Shown piece by piece: positions 1-14,431 of a stretch of 64,000 bases of DNA. Position numbers and translations under genes: made by a program. This stretch comes from Varroa destructor (lineage: Eukaryota > Arthropoda > Arachnida > Mesostigmata > Varroidae), in assembly GCF_002443255.2 (NCBI RefSeq), contig NW_019211454.1:51523885-51587884 (forward strand). Direction: 5' to 3'. The notes under the pieces are model-generated. The model saw nothing but the letters and a program-made list of their open reading frames with translations, did not search any database and had not been told where the DNA came from. The first letter of the stretch is position 1, and the number at the start of each line of letters is the position of its first letter.

Positions 1-2839
1 TATAGGACGTTTTCTGAATTTTGTGTCAGCACGTTGGTAAACTAGCTAGCTAGAAAAGTAAGGTTCTCTTATTTCTATCTCGCGTTCCCAGGGCTGTCGT
101 ATCCTGCTACAGCTTCAGCCCCCCTATAGCAGACGGGAATGCGTTTGCCGCTGTCAGCACTGCCAGCCCAGTCTGAAGTAAATGCACGCGAAATAAAGGA
201 GACACATTAGTGTTATTCTTTCGTCGTCGCGCCTCCTTTTTTCAGTTCCCTAAGGGATGATGCCACAGCCCCGTTGTTGCTTGCAGAAGCTTCCTCTTCG
301 TCTTCTTGAAGGCACAGCGTCCTTCCCTTCTTGCTTACTCGATCTCTGACCTGACCCTTTGGCGTCCTTTCTGTCCGCTTTCCTTGGCTTGACATTCTTT
401 TCCTAATTTTCCTTCTCCCTTTTCCTTTTACTGTTTCTCGCTTGCGAGAGATCGTTAAAATGAGGCGGCGCCTAGAGTCTTCCTCAACTCATTAGTTGAA
501 TTCCCACCTCCTTGCCCCTGACCCAGTCCAGCCCCGTGGACCCTGCCAGCAAGGACAATTCCTGCAAGGGACCCTGTTTAGCTTCAGGGAAGAAGCTCTA
601 GCGGTCTCAGTGATAGTGAAAGAGGCTTCGGAAGCACCCTACGTACGCGCGGGGGGAGGGGGGGCAAAAGCGGGAATGGGGCGAAGCGGCGCCGGGCGAC
701 GGCGTAAGGATAGGTGGTTCCTTTGCCGCAGTATATACACACGGGAGTTAGTTGAGACTCACGGGCGTTGATAACATGCTCACACGTCAATGGTGTCGCT
801 AAAACCAAGATTTCCTGTTTCAGTAACGGTGTCCAGTAATTAGTCTTTCGTTGTTGAAATCATAGTTTACTGCTAATATATAAGGTAGAATTTGATAAAC
901 TGCTCCATTCTTACTGACTTGTGATACTCGTTTAGTCGTAGGAATCTAATAGAAACAGTTTAATGTATATAGCTCATAATTATTTCCATACGTAGAAGTT
1001 TGAACCGTTTGAAATGCATACATGCTATATTAATCTAACTTATCTATGGGTATCGTCACTGGTGCAACGATCTTGATTCAGCTAACAGAACACCTACAGA
1101 ATCATAAATTCGTAGTATTCTTATGAAAATAGATGGCATAAAATCTTATTAGCTTCGTTGTGTATGTCTGTCTTAATTTCCATTGTTTTCTTTGATAATT
1201 TTACACAATGTCAAAATAAGCATCCTATGCTGTGTTGCCATTGTAACCATTAGGATCGTTCCACCCTCACACAATGCTGAACTGCGGTTAATTATGTTCT
1301 TTTCGAGCTATGCAAAAGGAGGTGGGTCCTAACAGGAATACATGTATGACCAGTTAGGGCGGGTCCCCATCCGCCTGCCCTTCAGCATTCAACCCTTTAA
1401 TATCCAACCTTATCACATTATCGCCCACCCAAGGACTCCTCGATGCTCGCTACGCTTAAACCGCAGAGCAGTCCTTCCCACCCCGTCAAGTAGAGACTCT
1501 TCGCCCAATCCGCCGCTGTTCCCCTTTAACAGAGCACGTACAAGCAAATGACCAGGAGTTTCGTAGTTAAGACGCCCATAGGCTCCGGGAACTTGTCAGG
1601 ATGAAAGAGTTGCCGGTCGGCTCATTGAGGGGAAGAAAGTGCGCGGGCGGGCTCAAAGGCTAGTATCTCTAAACGAATCACATAGGCAACAGAAATTTAG
1701 TCCGCACAGGCAACGACCCCAACAGAAAATCAGGCCAAGATTTCTTTATAGTCATTAAGTGATACCATTGTACGATTTAATCTAATCCGATAGAGCACGT
1801 TACGATTTGTTGGCAAGAACCTTTATACCAGAATTTTCAACGGAAGGGCAGAAGTGTGAAAAAAGAAGAAGAGTGTGAACAAGCTTGAATTGTTACGTTC
1901 AAATATGGAATACGCAGTTGAGATGTGCGATCTTCGCTTGATCACAGTAAACATATCGGACTCGTAAAAAGATTATCCATACAATATATATACACATATA
2001 TCCACGCTCTCAACAGGGCATGTATGCGTCTAGTCGGTTAACCAAAAGCGCTAGTTATAAAAAAGGTCACGTTGTCCTTTTGAAAATGTCTAAAGATAAT
2101 TAGTACACTAACATATATGATTACATACTGTACCTATGAACAGATAAATCAGACAAGCAGGCCTCTGCAAAGTGTAGCTGACGTTGAACACATGTAAGGA
2201 CCATACGTACATGTACAAGAACATCAGAAAACGTATTTTCTAAATTAGCTTATATATTTGTTTCATCAATATATCGAAACAATGAGCCAGCAATGGTGGC
2301 GGCAGCTGGTGTTGGGCCTGGTTCAAAATCTGTTTTTGTGTTGTTTGCTTCACCATACATGTATGCACGTGGTAGGGCAGAAGACTAACCCGCTGTTAAT
2401 AGCTATGCGTTATATTTAGGCCTATGCGACAAACCTTGAAAATTCGAAGACGTGAGGAGGCAGGGGCGATAACATTGGTGGTACGCGAGTTTCGACTATC
2501 GACCCAAGCCGCTTCCGGTTAGGCAGCTCGTCCCCCTTTGTTCCTTCCCCTCCCCTTTTCCCGTCCATCTCGGTCTAAAACTCCCCAACACCCTCTCCCC
2601 TATTCTCTCTCTGTCTCTCTCAGTAGCAGCCGTAAGACTGCTGCCAGTATCACTATGCGAGTTTCCCGCCGCTGTGAGGCAAGGCCCTTCGTTCATCCCT
2701 GACTAGCCAGCTGGCAGTGTTAGCTCGATACAAAATGCATCCATTCACGATCACACAGAGACCTCAGGGCTCCGATCTAAACCGGCAAGATTATGTCGTA
2801 GTCTTTGAAGGCAGCAACCGCTGCACGATCAGATTTGGT
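1..2839. other. No recognisable gene; mixed composition
   Basis: I see no supported gene. There is a pyrimidine-rich block at about 225-440, GC-richer patches at about 490-770 and 1330-1660, and a C/T-rich patch at 2510-2630. The short open frames in these patches begin at non-ATG codons and have low-complexity, compositionally biased translations. Confidence 0.5.
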
Positions 2840-3311
2840 CTAAAAGCTAGTAGCGGCCGCAGCGATGTTAGCGGTGACTAGGACTACAAAAGGTGGGGCA
2901 CTGTGTTCGACGGAAGAAGAGCCGAACTCCGAACGGAGGTAACGACCAGAAAGGGGTGGTCGACTAGGGAGCTTATGGATTCCGACGCTCGGAGCAGCAA
3001 TATGGAAGTTGCCCTTATTAAGGAACATAGCGGAGAGGAGGTTGATAATACTCGTTCGTGCTTTACTATAGCGTAGATTTGTGCAGGAGGTCCTTTTGGT
3101 GAAAGAATGCCACGAGTTGACAGTTTTTGGAAAAGATGGCAGCGAACACACAAAGCCTGAGACGCCATAGTTTGGGTGTGGGTACGGCGAGTAGGAAACC
3201 ACGAAAGCTGTAAGAACTGTTGACTTGTTCGCCGTATGTTCGTTGAGACGAAAATTCAAAGCAAGTGTCAATCTGTGCTATTGTTTGCCATAAAGGAACA
3301 AGAGGAGCCAA
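2840..3311 (-). other. Low-stop patch with three overlapping open frames
   Basis: All three minus-strand frames stay open for long distances here: 143 codons (2840-3271), 94 codons (2884-3168) and 81 codons (3066-3311). None begins with ATG at its upstream end. An acceptor-like ...AATAGCACAG lies near the 3273 end. I recognise no domain. It may be a non-coding patch poor in stop triplets, or a decayed exon whose frame has shifted. Confidence 0.2.
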
Positions 3312-4660
3312 GAAAGAAACAGGTTATTTCTAATACCCGATACTAGAAAAAATTAATACATAACAAAAATGGCCATATAGTATTAATAAATCGATAGACG
3401 ATGTAGGTATTGGAATAATTGGACAGGTGCACTGCAGGAAGCGCATTTGATGGTCACGTTTTCAACGGATCCAAAGAAAACTAGCAAAATTCACTGCTCC
3501 TGACGGTGAACCTATTGTCTTGTATGTGGCAAGAGAAAAGTGTGACTGACATTTGTGTCTTACGTTAGATTTGGCTAACATCGTTGTACTGGTTTGCAGA
3601 CTATGTGATTTTGCAGTTATAAAACTTTGATCAGCCATGTCATTATATAATGATAACAATAAAGCTTTTGTATTTATAGAAAATAACATCTTTGAGCTGA
3701 ATAATTCAGCGTTCAATGACATATAGCATTATATCCAAAGGTTCGCGGCGAATGGCAAAAGCGGGAAACAGCAAACTTACCGAATTTCTGTTTTGCTGGA
3801 ATTTACCGACGAAAACTTTAACATGAATTCTGTTAACTTTTCTAATTACCTCGAGAACTGGTGGATTCAACCTATACCATTTGTATGTATAAGCTGCGTT
3901 TTTGAAAATCGACCTTATCGTATCTGACGAGGTAGGAAGTTGTTAACACCGCCAAGCTTCAAGGAACACACCATTACGTAATTTCGGTAACATTTGATAT
4001 AGTTATCGTTTCTGGGTCGTCAATTGGACCAGTGATTCCTTCTCGGCACAACAGCTAAAATTGTGCTCTTTAATTTCCTGTGGACTATGGAATAATTCTT
4101 TCGTTTTTAAACTATGAATATTTAATTTGAAGGTCATACATCGTTTTCTTGCGTAATACTGAATGTTTCCTCGCTCTCAAAAATCCACCTAGTTAGCATA
4201 CAGGGAACCCGTAAGCCCCTGCCAGTAGTGGACTTCAATTGCTATTTGCCCCGAACGCAGCAATGTCAGCTTTATTCTGTTTGATGTAAGCCAAAGGCAG
4301 GATCGTTACCTGAGTATACCTTTCCGTCATTGCTACCTTCACTCTAGTTTAGTTCTTCTGAGTGGGATGTACACGTTTTTTTGCTTTTCTGTGCTTCTGC
4401 GTGCTTCTTTCGGACAGTCTTTGTCAAGATACGTGGACATCTAGACATCGGCAGATTTCGGTATCGATACCAATTTTCTTAGTAAATCTAGAATTTTATT
4501 GCTGGTTCTCTCTAACAGTAGTGGGATCTCTGAGGAACAATGCTGGAACTCTCCCTAGAAACTGTAAATAGGTATAAAGTGTCATAGTAACAGTATTACA
4601 CTTGCAAGCGTGGCAGCTTTTGTCAAAGCTCAAGCTTCTAATAACAGGAAACGTAAATTT

Positions 4661-4672
4661 CTCTCTCTCTCT
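4661..4672 (+). repeat. (CT)6 microsatellite forming an acceptor-like tract
   Basis: Six CT units run into TTAG at 4672-4675, giving a textbook polypyrimidine tract plus AG. The frame after it would be open for 14 codons to a TAA near 4720. Without an upstream partner exon this may be only a microsatellite. Confidence 0.5.
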
Positions 4673-6010
4673 TAGATGCTTTGAAAGAATTTCAACGACC
4701 GCTGCTCCTTGAAGAATGTTAACAGCTCTTGGAAAATACCTGCGTGCCAGTTTTTAGTTAGTTGAGCCCATCTGTTTGCTCATCAGAGAGATTATCGAAT
4801 TTTATCTGTTGTATCGCGGCGTGCTGTTCCAGATATACCATAAGTACAGCAGCCATCTTTTTCTACCGTCGAAGATAACGGTCTACATCATGACAAGTGC
4901 GCGAAGACCTTCCTGTGAGATTACTGATAGTTTCGACGGTAGTGCGACTTCGGAGACAGTGCCTAGTGATCTACGATATATAACAAAATCATTGAATTAA
5001 TGAACCCAATGGCAAACTTTTTGTCGCGACACTTCGTGATAGGCGTATCCTTGAACGTAAGACCTAGTGCATAGGCCGCGCACGTCGTTTGAAATAGATT
5101 CATGGGTTTCGCCAGGGCCGTCATGACAGCAACTTTGTCCATGTTCGTGTACCATAGCAGTAGCCCATTGTGATGTCAATCAATCGCTCCCTGTCGCCCA
5201 TCATCAATTGCTCCCGTTAGTAGTTAAATAAAATGGAGATTTTGGAGAAAATGGAGAGAGAATTTTTTTGTCCTTGGTGAGGAGAGTGAGATTAGCAGCT
5301 TACAGCATATTTTGTGAAGTCCGCTAATCGGCGACAAGACAGGAAGACTTGCTAGCGGCCTTGAAGTTCTGCTGTACCGCAGACTCCCAGATACGAGGAT
5401 ATTGACTGAGCATCATATTGAAAATATGAACCGAGTATTCTGCATGAAAACGCAAGTTACAATTTTTGACGGTTAAGAACACTTTTTTAGATAATCTGGA
5501 AAAAACATATATTAGCATGTTTGCCGGCAATTTGTTGCTTGTCAAAATCTTCAGTATCACTCTAAATAGATCGGAAGCTTTGCTTCTGATACTGTTATGA
5601 CGATCCATTCTGTTCCGGGTAACGAAGTAAGCTAACTATATTTTTAGTCTTCAGGAATCTCTGTCTACAGCTGTAAAGTATGAGCAACAACCCATTAAAC
5701 AGTGGAAAACAAAAATACTTCTTCCAGTAGAGATAAGCCTGGCTAGCATTGCTGTATTTCAAAACTTCGAGGTCAGTGCATAGTCAGGACCGCTGAACTG
5801 CGTTCTGTGTTTAGGTAATGGTGTAACATGTTTCAACCCAAAAACAATTATTGTCTTCTGCTTGACGGAGAAATTGTTGTTGGCTTACATGGTGTTGATT
5901 ATGTGATGCTATAGTGTATATGATGTAGATAAGTAGTATTCAAACGTCAAATATATTGCCGGATAGCCCGCGGTCACGAGCTTTCCCTGTGGGGAGCCAC
6001 GATCAGTTTT

Positions 6011-6109
6011 GAATGGATGGATGCATTACTGATAAACATTTAGTTATGATACAAAAGTCACTTTTCCGCTTCGGCACCTACTGCTTGCAGTGGCAAGGCC
6101 AAACGCCGC
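6011..6109 (+). repeat. Possible dispersed repeat, copy 1
   Basis: This stretch begins with GAATGGATGGATG and ends with AAGGCCAAACGCCG. A diverged partner with the same two end motifs in the same order and a similar spacing lies at 29843-29957. A GGGG-CACG-like motif precedes both. The middle is poorly conserved, so this is suggestive of an old SINE-like or MITE-like family, not proof. Confidence 0.25.
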
Positions 6110-9100
6110 TTGAACGTTGAAATAGGAGTTATTCAGCAACACGATCGTCAATGACTTCCAAACATATTCCCTAAAACGTCCCCATAGGACTTTTCAAAAG
6201 TATATCTCATTAGCTGATCGGCTAATAGCAAAGCCCTCAATGCAGAGGGCAGCTATATTCCACTAGTTAGAACCTCGACAGTGCAGTATTTCTCATTTTC
6301 TTTCTTTCCAGTCTATAAGGCTCTGTATAATTATGTGAAGTCCCGGGAAAAGCAAACGCGGTCATTGTCAATGTTCTATTGGCGTTAGAAAATAGATTAG
6401 ATAGCACAGTCATGTACTTTCGAACGCTCTAGTGGATGTTGGAGTTGAACCAGAAAACCTAAACCTGCTTGTCAGAGTTGTTTAGGCAAATACTGTTATT
6501 CCAGAAGCGAATGCTTCGAAGGGTTTGCTTTCTTTTAACGGAAACTCCAAATTTCCGAAGAAAGAATAGAATATATCAATAGCCCTATGTGCCTCGACGT
6601 CAATCTTTTATTCACTGTACCTTTCAATCGGCCTTACATAGGACTATATATACGGAAGTCAGCAAAATGAAGCGCACAAGGCCGAATTTATTAAAAATAG
6701 CCTTTGGTGTTACAGGGAGTATAAACATAAAATAAACACTCAGCTGAGGTTGCGGAAAAAGTAAGTTAAGTAAGCCACAAATTCTTTACATCAGAGAGAG
6801 ACCTGTGGTAAAAACACAGTTTTACCATCTCTTCGAGCGAATGAAGGCTTGCTAGAATGACACGTTATTAGCACTAGGCCAATTTATCTAGCGACCCTAT
6901 ATACAAGAAAGCATCCCTCCCCTTCTTCCCGTAACCTCTCTACTTCACAAGATCAGATACCTGCCTGTCTGTGCTTATTCTGATCCCTGTTTCGAGTATA
7001 GCTATGGTGCAGGATAGCGTTACAAGTTGGAGCATTTATGCGATTTCATTTGTACCTACAGTTTGGTTCTGTTAACCCAATAGCCATTGCTACCTGTGCA
7101 ATGCGTTTTCTGTGCTAGGCAATATCTTGGCGATGGACATCGGCGCCACAGGCGATACTGTATCAGTTTTCGGACAATCGGAGAACGTCTGTCAATGAAA
7201 CCTGACATACATAAACATTTACCGAAAATCCTGATGAGTTTGTTTCGCTAGAGGTCTATAATATATTTTCCTAAGTGAAGGCTTCTGGTTAACGTCGCGT
7301 TTAAGAAATTCTAGTCAAGACAGGGTTGTCGGGTTTGATCCAACAACTGTTGTAGTCAAAAGGAAGAAATCTAACCAACTGTCGGCTGTATTGTCAACGG
7401 TATATTTTTGAATGCAACTTTCTGACTCGACGTACCATTCACATCACAGGCTATAATACTTCAAGATGTTCTTAAGAACATCCCCATAGTCGTTGTCAAC
7501 GATACGCTGCATTAATGGATACTTTTCGACACTTTCGATACTTAACGACAAGTACTCGTTGAGTAGTGACCTCTTTGAAACGGCAGTATTCACTGAGAGA
7601 AAAGTTCTATCATACGGACACTTCTTTTTGCGGTCAAGATTACGGCTTACGTTATAGCGTTTATCTAACACTTCCCCAATCGAACAAGCAAAACGTTCCG
7701 TCCGATAGACTGAAGAACACACGGTCAGCCAGCCAACATATTGATGCATAAAAAGATGAACATATAACTATGATGAGATGGCGTCGTAGATTATAAGCCG
7801 CACGTGCTTCACTCATTCACATAGCTTCCGACATCAACAGGGATGTCTGACTAATTTTGAATCAAGTTAAACTACTAATCCCGTAAAAGATAATCACATT
7901 AAATCTAGTTAAATCGGCTGGGCATACAAATTACCATGAAATATACATATGTGGCAACCTTAGTGTGCATAGTCGATCTATGATTAACCACATAATGCAA
8001 TAGAGTTGTAAACTTTCTACCTTAGTCCAGTAAAAAAAAACAGATGTACGGACATCGACGTCTTAACGATAACATCATTAATTTGAAGAAACTTTATTTT
8101 TTTATAAAATTTATTTTTTATTGCTTTGAAGTTAACCTTGTACAGTACACATGCGTCACATATGGAAACAGCCTATGTCGAACTCTAGTAGATGATCAAA
8201 GTTCCAAAATGATGGCAGAGCAAAAACATCAGGACACACTATTGGTATAGAGAGCATTGTTTCGGACCGGCCTGGCTCGATCGAGAGTACGTTCCCAAGC
8301 GGGCACTATAAATGAAACTATCCTTTTAGGTATAGCATCTATTTACACTGGTAACTGCCTAACCTTCCTCGAAGCAGGAAGGCAGCAATAAACAGGGCTT
8401 TAAATTTTAGCTCATGTGTGTTTTTTTTGCTAATCTACACAGTTTCCTCTGTCAACGTGTGTTTTCAAGAATGGTGCTAAGAGGCCAATGATGCCATCAG
8501 TACCATGAAAGACACTTGCTCAACTGCGTGCTACAATTAAATTGGCTCTGGCTGAGCTATCAAACTGACGAGTAAAACAACGATACTGTTTTCATTACCA
8601 TTATATGAAATATGTTCCTTTGTTATAGACAATTCCAGTCAAGATTATGCGGATAGTCCACTAATGTTAGGCAGAGGCGATAGCTAGAAGAGTGAACATT
8701 ATATGCTTGGATTCTTTCTTTTTCTTCAGAAAGGTAAAATGGGGCGTTAATGCATTATCGCTGCGAAATAGGACAACTCTTCAAACGCATCCTAGAGCCT
8801 CACTTCCAATGGTTGAATTCGCTTCGCAGAGAATAGCCCAGCAAGCTTGGAACCCTGCCTTAAGGGCATTCTTGTGTCTCTATCAGCATTCATATAGTTT
8901 TATAGAGGAATAGGAGATGTAGCGGCTAGAAGGACATTCAAATAGTAAAGGTCACACTTAAACCAAGCGCTTGGCCTTATTAGATAAATGCTCAGTCCCG
9001 CAAGGGTGGAGGCTCGTGCAATCTGTGAGTCCGGTAGTCCGTTCAAAGCAGCGAGATTTGTGTTCCGTATCAGCCTTGCCATCCGCTCGCTCTCAAGGCT

Positions 9101-12100
9101 TTCTCTTTCTTTGAGAACGTCTTCGATAAGTGACTTTTTTCCCGTTATCCTTGTGACGCACTGATGTACGTTACTGTTAACTTAATGATCGCTACTGCCT
9201 TGGCAGTTAACTTTTCTCTTGATGCAAAATAAAGTCTCAGCGACTGATGTGGGTTCCGAACATTCCTGGTGCAGTAAGATCACTGCAAAATTGTTTTCGA
9301 AGACATTGTAATTTATTCTCTTCTTCGTGAGTAGAAGCTTCTCGTCAGAGAAGCAAGTTTTTTTTTAAAAAATCGTCATTCTAGTAATAATGGTAGGTGT
9401 GTAGGCTTTGGATCGATCACATCATAGTCGAAAAAAACAACGACACTGTGGCCAGTCGCTGTCTGCATTGCAAATGGTCCCCCTTTTGAGTACAACCTTT
9501 TCGGCAAATAAACCAGCCACACCACAGCGAGTGACCCTTAAACACGTCCTCGAAAACACCCGTATAAAAGGGTGTGAACAGCCCACCGAACTCCTGAATA
9601 GGCCTAGGGCCTAGAGCACTCATCAGTGAAAGACCACCACTATATCTTGACTAACGAGTTTTCCTAAGCGGCCATTTTTAGTTATGGCGAACGTTAAATG
9701 GATACATTTCAGCTTTTTTGTTTTTGCTCCAGCCCACTACTGCATTACATCGTATGACATCTTTCCTATTCGACCCTTTACCAAAGCAGTCAGGCATTTT
9801 TCGCAATTTCTGTCTTACACTCTATTAGTTCTGCAGACAGCGACTATGAGACCCAAATTTGAAAATGCACGTTCGCACGCCCAAAAACTTATGGTTAGTT
9901 ATGGTGAGGTAGCACCGTACACAATAGGAGGCAGGACTTTATATTTGAGCTCACACGTACTTTGCTGATCTACGCAATTCCCTTTTCGATATGAATGTTT
10001 TTAAAAATTTCGTGTGTTCGAAGCGCCAACGGAATTCAAAATGCCGCAGGTGAATGACTTCAACTTCTGAGTCAGATTTGCAAAGCCGAAACAGAGTATA
10101 ACTATGCTATTGGTATTATAAAAATAAAATGTTACCCAATCAAAGATATGTTGCCTTAATTAGTACCAAAAGATACTATTCATCTTCAATGCTATGACAT
10201 CGTTATTGTCAAATAATAAACACATTTAATAAAAATACTTTTGTATGCGCTTCTTACTCGTAGATGAGCGTTGGCATACCTATTTCCACTCCCGCTTTAA
10301 CGTTAGGACTACTTCTACCTTCCCCTCATAAAGTAATTTGAAAGAATTACTGGTCCTCAGCTCCTTTGGAGCTTCTTAGGTAGGAATATGGCGCGCTACC
10401 ACGCCAACGGGGCAGTCTACGAGAGTGATTCGACATCTTAACAAAGTAGACAGGAGCAGTGTTGCAAGCAGCCTCACAACAACAAGGTTCGTACCGATAC
10501 TTGCGGACGTTTGTGCAAGTTTAGCTATATTATACCTAAGTGTATATGGAAGTTCGACGAATACATGTGGCGCTAGTGTTTATTCCTTCCCTTTTCTAAT
10601 TGACTTAATCAACGCATCCTATCCAACTTTCAGAGTTATATAGAATCAACTTAGACTTTTTTTTTTTCACAAAAATAACTGTTACGTAGGTCTATATCTC
10701 CCAGCTGTAGAAGCGTTTTGACAGTTTGTTGACGCCAGAATAAAGCCTGTGCCAAAAGTGCACATTTTCTTTACAAGCAGTACCCTTTTTTACAGTTTAG
10801 ACTCATCGGAAAATATGCGCGAACAAAAGGACGACCAGTACCCTTGTAGAGCAAAGAGAAAGCTCCCTAGCGCCATACCACAGAAACAAAATAAGATATA
10901 CTCGGTAACTTACACACTTACTGGACACATGGAATAACGGTTTTTCCTTGAAGCACAAAAAAAAACCGCATTTGAGTGAAATTCTTCCAGCAAATTAGCT
11001 TTTTATGTATTCCTCGCAAACTTCTACAACGATTTTCCACTTCTTAAGCAATTTTTTTCATTCCACCTTGCTGGAAATGTTTAAGTCTGATCTCAGTTTT
11101 TCAGGACTTCCTTATTGTTAAATGTACTTTTAAGGGGCGGCGTGCTCTAAATGGCTAATGAGCATCTTTTTAAGTTGTTGTCATAGCAAGTATAAACGGG
11201 CAATTGTCGTTGATCCAATTTTGAGCGTTGCTATGGCCATGTATACTGGAGAAAAACACATATAGGTCCACTGTTTTTTAAGTTAATTTGGTAGTAATCA
11301 GGAAAAGTTGCAGTCTGTTGGCGCGAGGTTTAGAGGATATGCTAAGTGCAAAAGGACTTCCCTCTCAAACTCGCGCAGGACGGCTGTACCGGCCTTTGTT
11401 TGACAATTGCCATACAGAAGAATGACTCTGAAAAGCTATGAAAAATGCTTTGAAAATACAAAGAAAGCACGCGGCGTGTTGGTCTGAAATGTTTTTTTTT
11501 TTTTATTAATAGCACATAAAGAGGCGAACGTGACAACTCAAGTTCGGCTACAGGGTAGCCTTTAGCTGAGGAGAACCGGTCGTTACTTGTTGTTGACACA
11601 GTTTGTAGGCTTTCAGATATAATTATTTATCACTATGGTTACTGCTCATGTTTCCGCGTTATATTATTTCCGATTTCAAGATGGCTTTGCCATGCCAGTA
11701 CGTAAGTACTGACAAAAACACTGATAACCTAGCCGTCTTCAGTATTAAATCTCTGTCGGAAGCTGGGCGTACCAAAACGAACGCGTAAAGTCGCAGCTAT
11801 GATTCGAATGCTAAACGTAGATAGATAGAAATAACTTATGTATAGTTATGATAAAATTACGGTAACTTGATCAGTTACATTAAGACCATTCCATCGTTAC
11901 CTTCCGTCACTTCATCTTATCATAAAGACAATCCTTACTGAGTTGTTGTTTCGGCGACATCATCGGCTGAGGTAATGACTCGGGTCGTGCACTGTTGGAA
12001 TAACAAGATTGCTGACTAAAAATAATAAAAAATGGCCAATGGCCGCCTGGTCGTTTCTTTTCTTCGTTCTTACCTCGTTGTATACATGAAAACTATACTC

Positions 12101-14417
12101 GTACATTTGTTCATTTTATTAATATACTTTATATACCTAAGAGAAGGCCCTCCTAAGCGTTCGCCCGAAATCGTTGCAATAATATAGCTTAATGAACTCA
12201 CAACTGTCGTTGAGTGTCGTTTGTGCTTCACGGTCAGATATGTCTGTTTTTGTTATTTATGTTATATATGTTTTGTGTAAACACATGTATGTTATAGATA
12301 TATAAATAAATAGTTACGATACCAATATCCAAACCGCCTATGAATATTTTTCTCTATAGCTACTCACTATAGCTGCCCAAGACACACAAAATTACATGAA
12401 AATTTAATACATCCAATGAATTAATGACAATGAAGAATGAAACGTTGAGCGCTCATATAGATCAGTACTAAATTTTGCGTTTTGTACCGCTGTTAGGCAC
12501 CATAGATAACTACTGTTGACCATGCATGAGTTTTAACCCACGCTACAATGATAACGTATTGTACTCTACGTAGGCAGATACTGACCATTGACTCGTGAAT
12601 GCTGCCTTCAGAACCATGACGGAGTGCACTATATCTGCGCCCGTTCTCAAGCCCAGAAACGCTACCACTGCGCTGTCACGGGACGTTGTAGAACTAAATA
12701 CCTACTGCAAATATTTCTATTCATGTACCTTATCCTACTAGAAATTATAGATCTGTCCTTATATAGGGTGCATGTTTCTACCTGGCTTGCACACGCTGAT
12801 TCTGACATCGTGACTAAATACTGCAGTATCTTTGCGAGTTGTATATTGCCACCATGTCTATTTATTTAAAAATATACTACACCGTCATTTATATTACTTA
12901 AATTCGACCCCTCGCTTCAGATAGCTGCAGTTCTATCACTTTCTCAATTGAGTTTCGAAAAAGCCTCAATTTCAACTATCTAAGGCGTACTGCTCAATAT
13001 ATGCGTGTTTACGTTTAAGGCCGTTAAGTGGCAGTGCAAGCGAAACAGCTCGTTCACTCAAAGGATCTCTATTCAAACGATAGATCGGGAATGGCCTTGT
13101 TCGTGAATTCGAAAAAACTATGCGCCGAAGGCCAGAATCATTGACAACGTCAGCTAGATGGACTTCAAAGTCAGTCCTCAGTTTACGTTGTCAAACAGTG
13201 CTAAAGACACGCGGAAATAGAACGAAAAGACGTGTCAGCATAATAGCTTTTACGTTACCATACGAGCGATAGTGAATCGGGCAAAAATACATAGTACATA
13301 GTTTAGAATGGGCTATTCTCCCTGTATCTAACCAATTAATATATGCCACGTTAATTATAAAGTCGCGTTCGTCCGTTCTGAGTACCAAAGTAAAATTTAA
13401 CACCGAAAAATGTAATTTCCTCCGCTGGATCGTATATATTCTATGAAAACCACATGTCCGTTCTCATTTTTTCTCACATTCAATGATAGGCTAAATAGGT
13501 TCAGGTTTAAATATATAAAAAGACAATGTCAAGCAGATAACCTACGTGTAGGTAATACGTATGCTGTGCTGGAATAGTCCTTTGTAGCCCTAAGGGGTAC
13601 GAATCCAGTAATGCACGAGCCAATTAAGATCATCAGCAGACATTTTTTTTGGTCCGTACCCAAATACTAGGCTAAACGATACGAAGATGCATTATATGTC
13701 TATACGCAGATACAGCCTTGATTATATACCATGGCTTGATGTGCTGTACACGAAGAATTCAGTAAATACGATCAGACTGATCGCTCTTCATAGTGATATC
13801 CCCAATAGCTCTATACTTGTTCAAACACGATAATTTTCGTTCCTTTTGATGAAGAAGATGCGTCTTTCAAGCAGTAATATAGCGTCTTCTCTCCATATTG
13901 GAACTGCTCAGAGTTAATTTCGGACAGTAACGATCGCAAATATCAAATCATGAAGAGCGTTTGAAATATATTTTGCAAGTAATCAGAGTACAAAAGAGGT
14001 TCTACAATACAGTTTATCCGCGATACTTTGCGCCACGTTTAGAAAAAAACACTTCCATTTTCTTGTTACGGTCAGATCCAGGAAAACTGGGGTTACACTG
14101 TTATCGAAATAGCTGCACCTTTAAATGTACGTTAGTAAATAATCTCTAAGTATATATAAAGCAATAAAATACATATGTTGAGAAACATTAAATTCTAGCC
14201 GTGAGAATGAACGTTCCTTAGCCGTATAGTTGTTTGCTAGGGACCAAAAAACTGTCATGATAAGCACCGTATTTTATGTTTATTAAAAATGGCTTTCGAT
14301 AAATGATACATCTAGCTGGTTCGTCACTCCTAGTTAATGAGCATTACTTAAAAACACGCTACCGCTTTTTCTTTATTGTTTGGCGCACAATCACTTGCTC
14401 GGGTTTTGAAGCTGTGC

Positions 14418-14431
14418 TATATATATATATA
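14418..14431 (+). repeat. (TA)7 microsatellite
   Basis: A short uninterrupted TA run in AT-rich non-coding DNA. Confidence 0.7.

Noticed and set aside
4362..4571. Signal-peptide-like frame (FFAFLCFCVLLSDSLCQ)
   Set aside because: The frame starts right after an in-frame TGA, has no ATG, and continues as AT-rich random-looking sequence.
6425..6500. Minus-strand GGTTCAACTCC B-box-like motif, possible tRNA
   Set aside because: The T-stem pairs only three of five positions and no D-arm, anticodon stem or acceptor stem could be formed.
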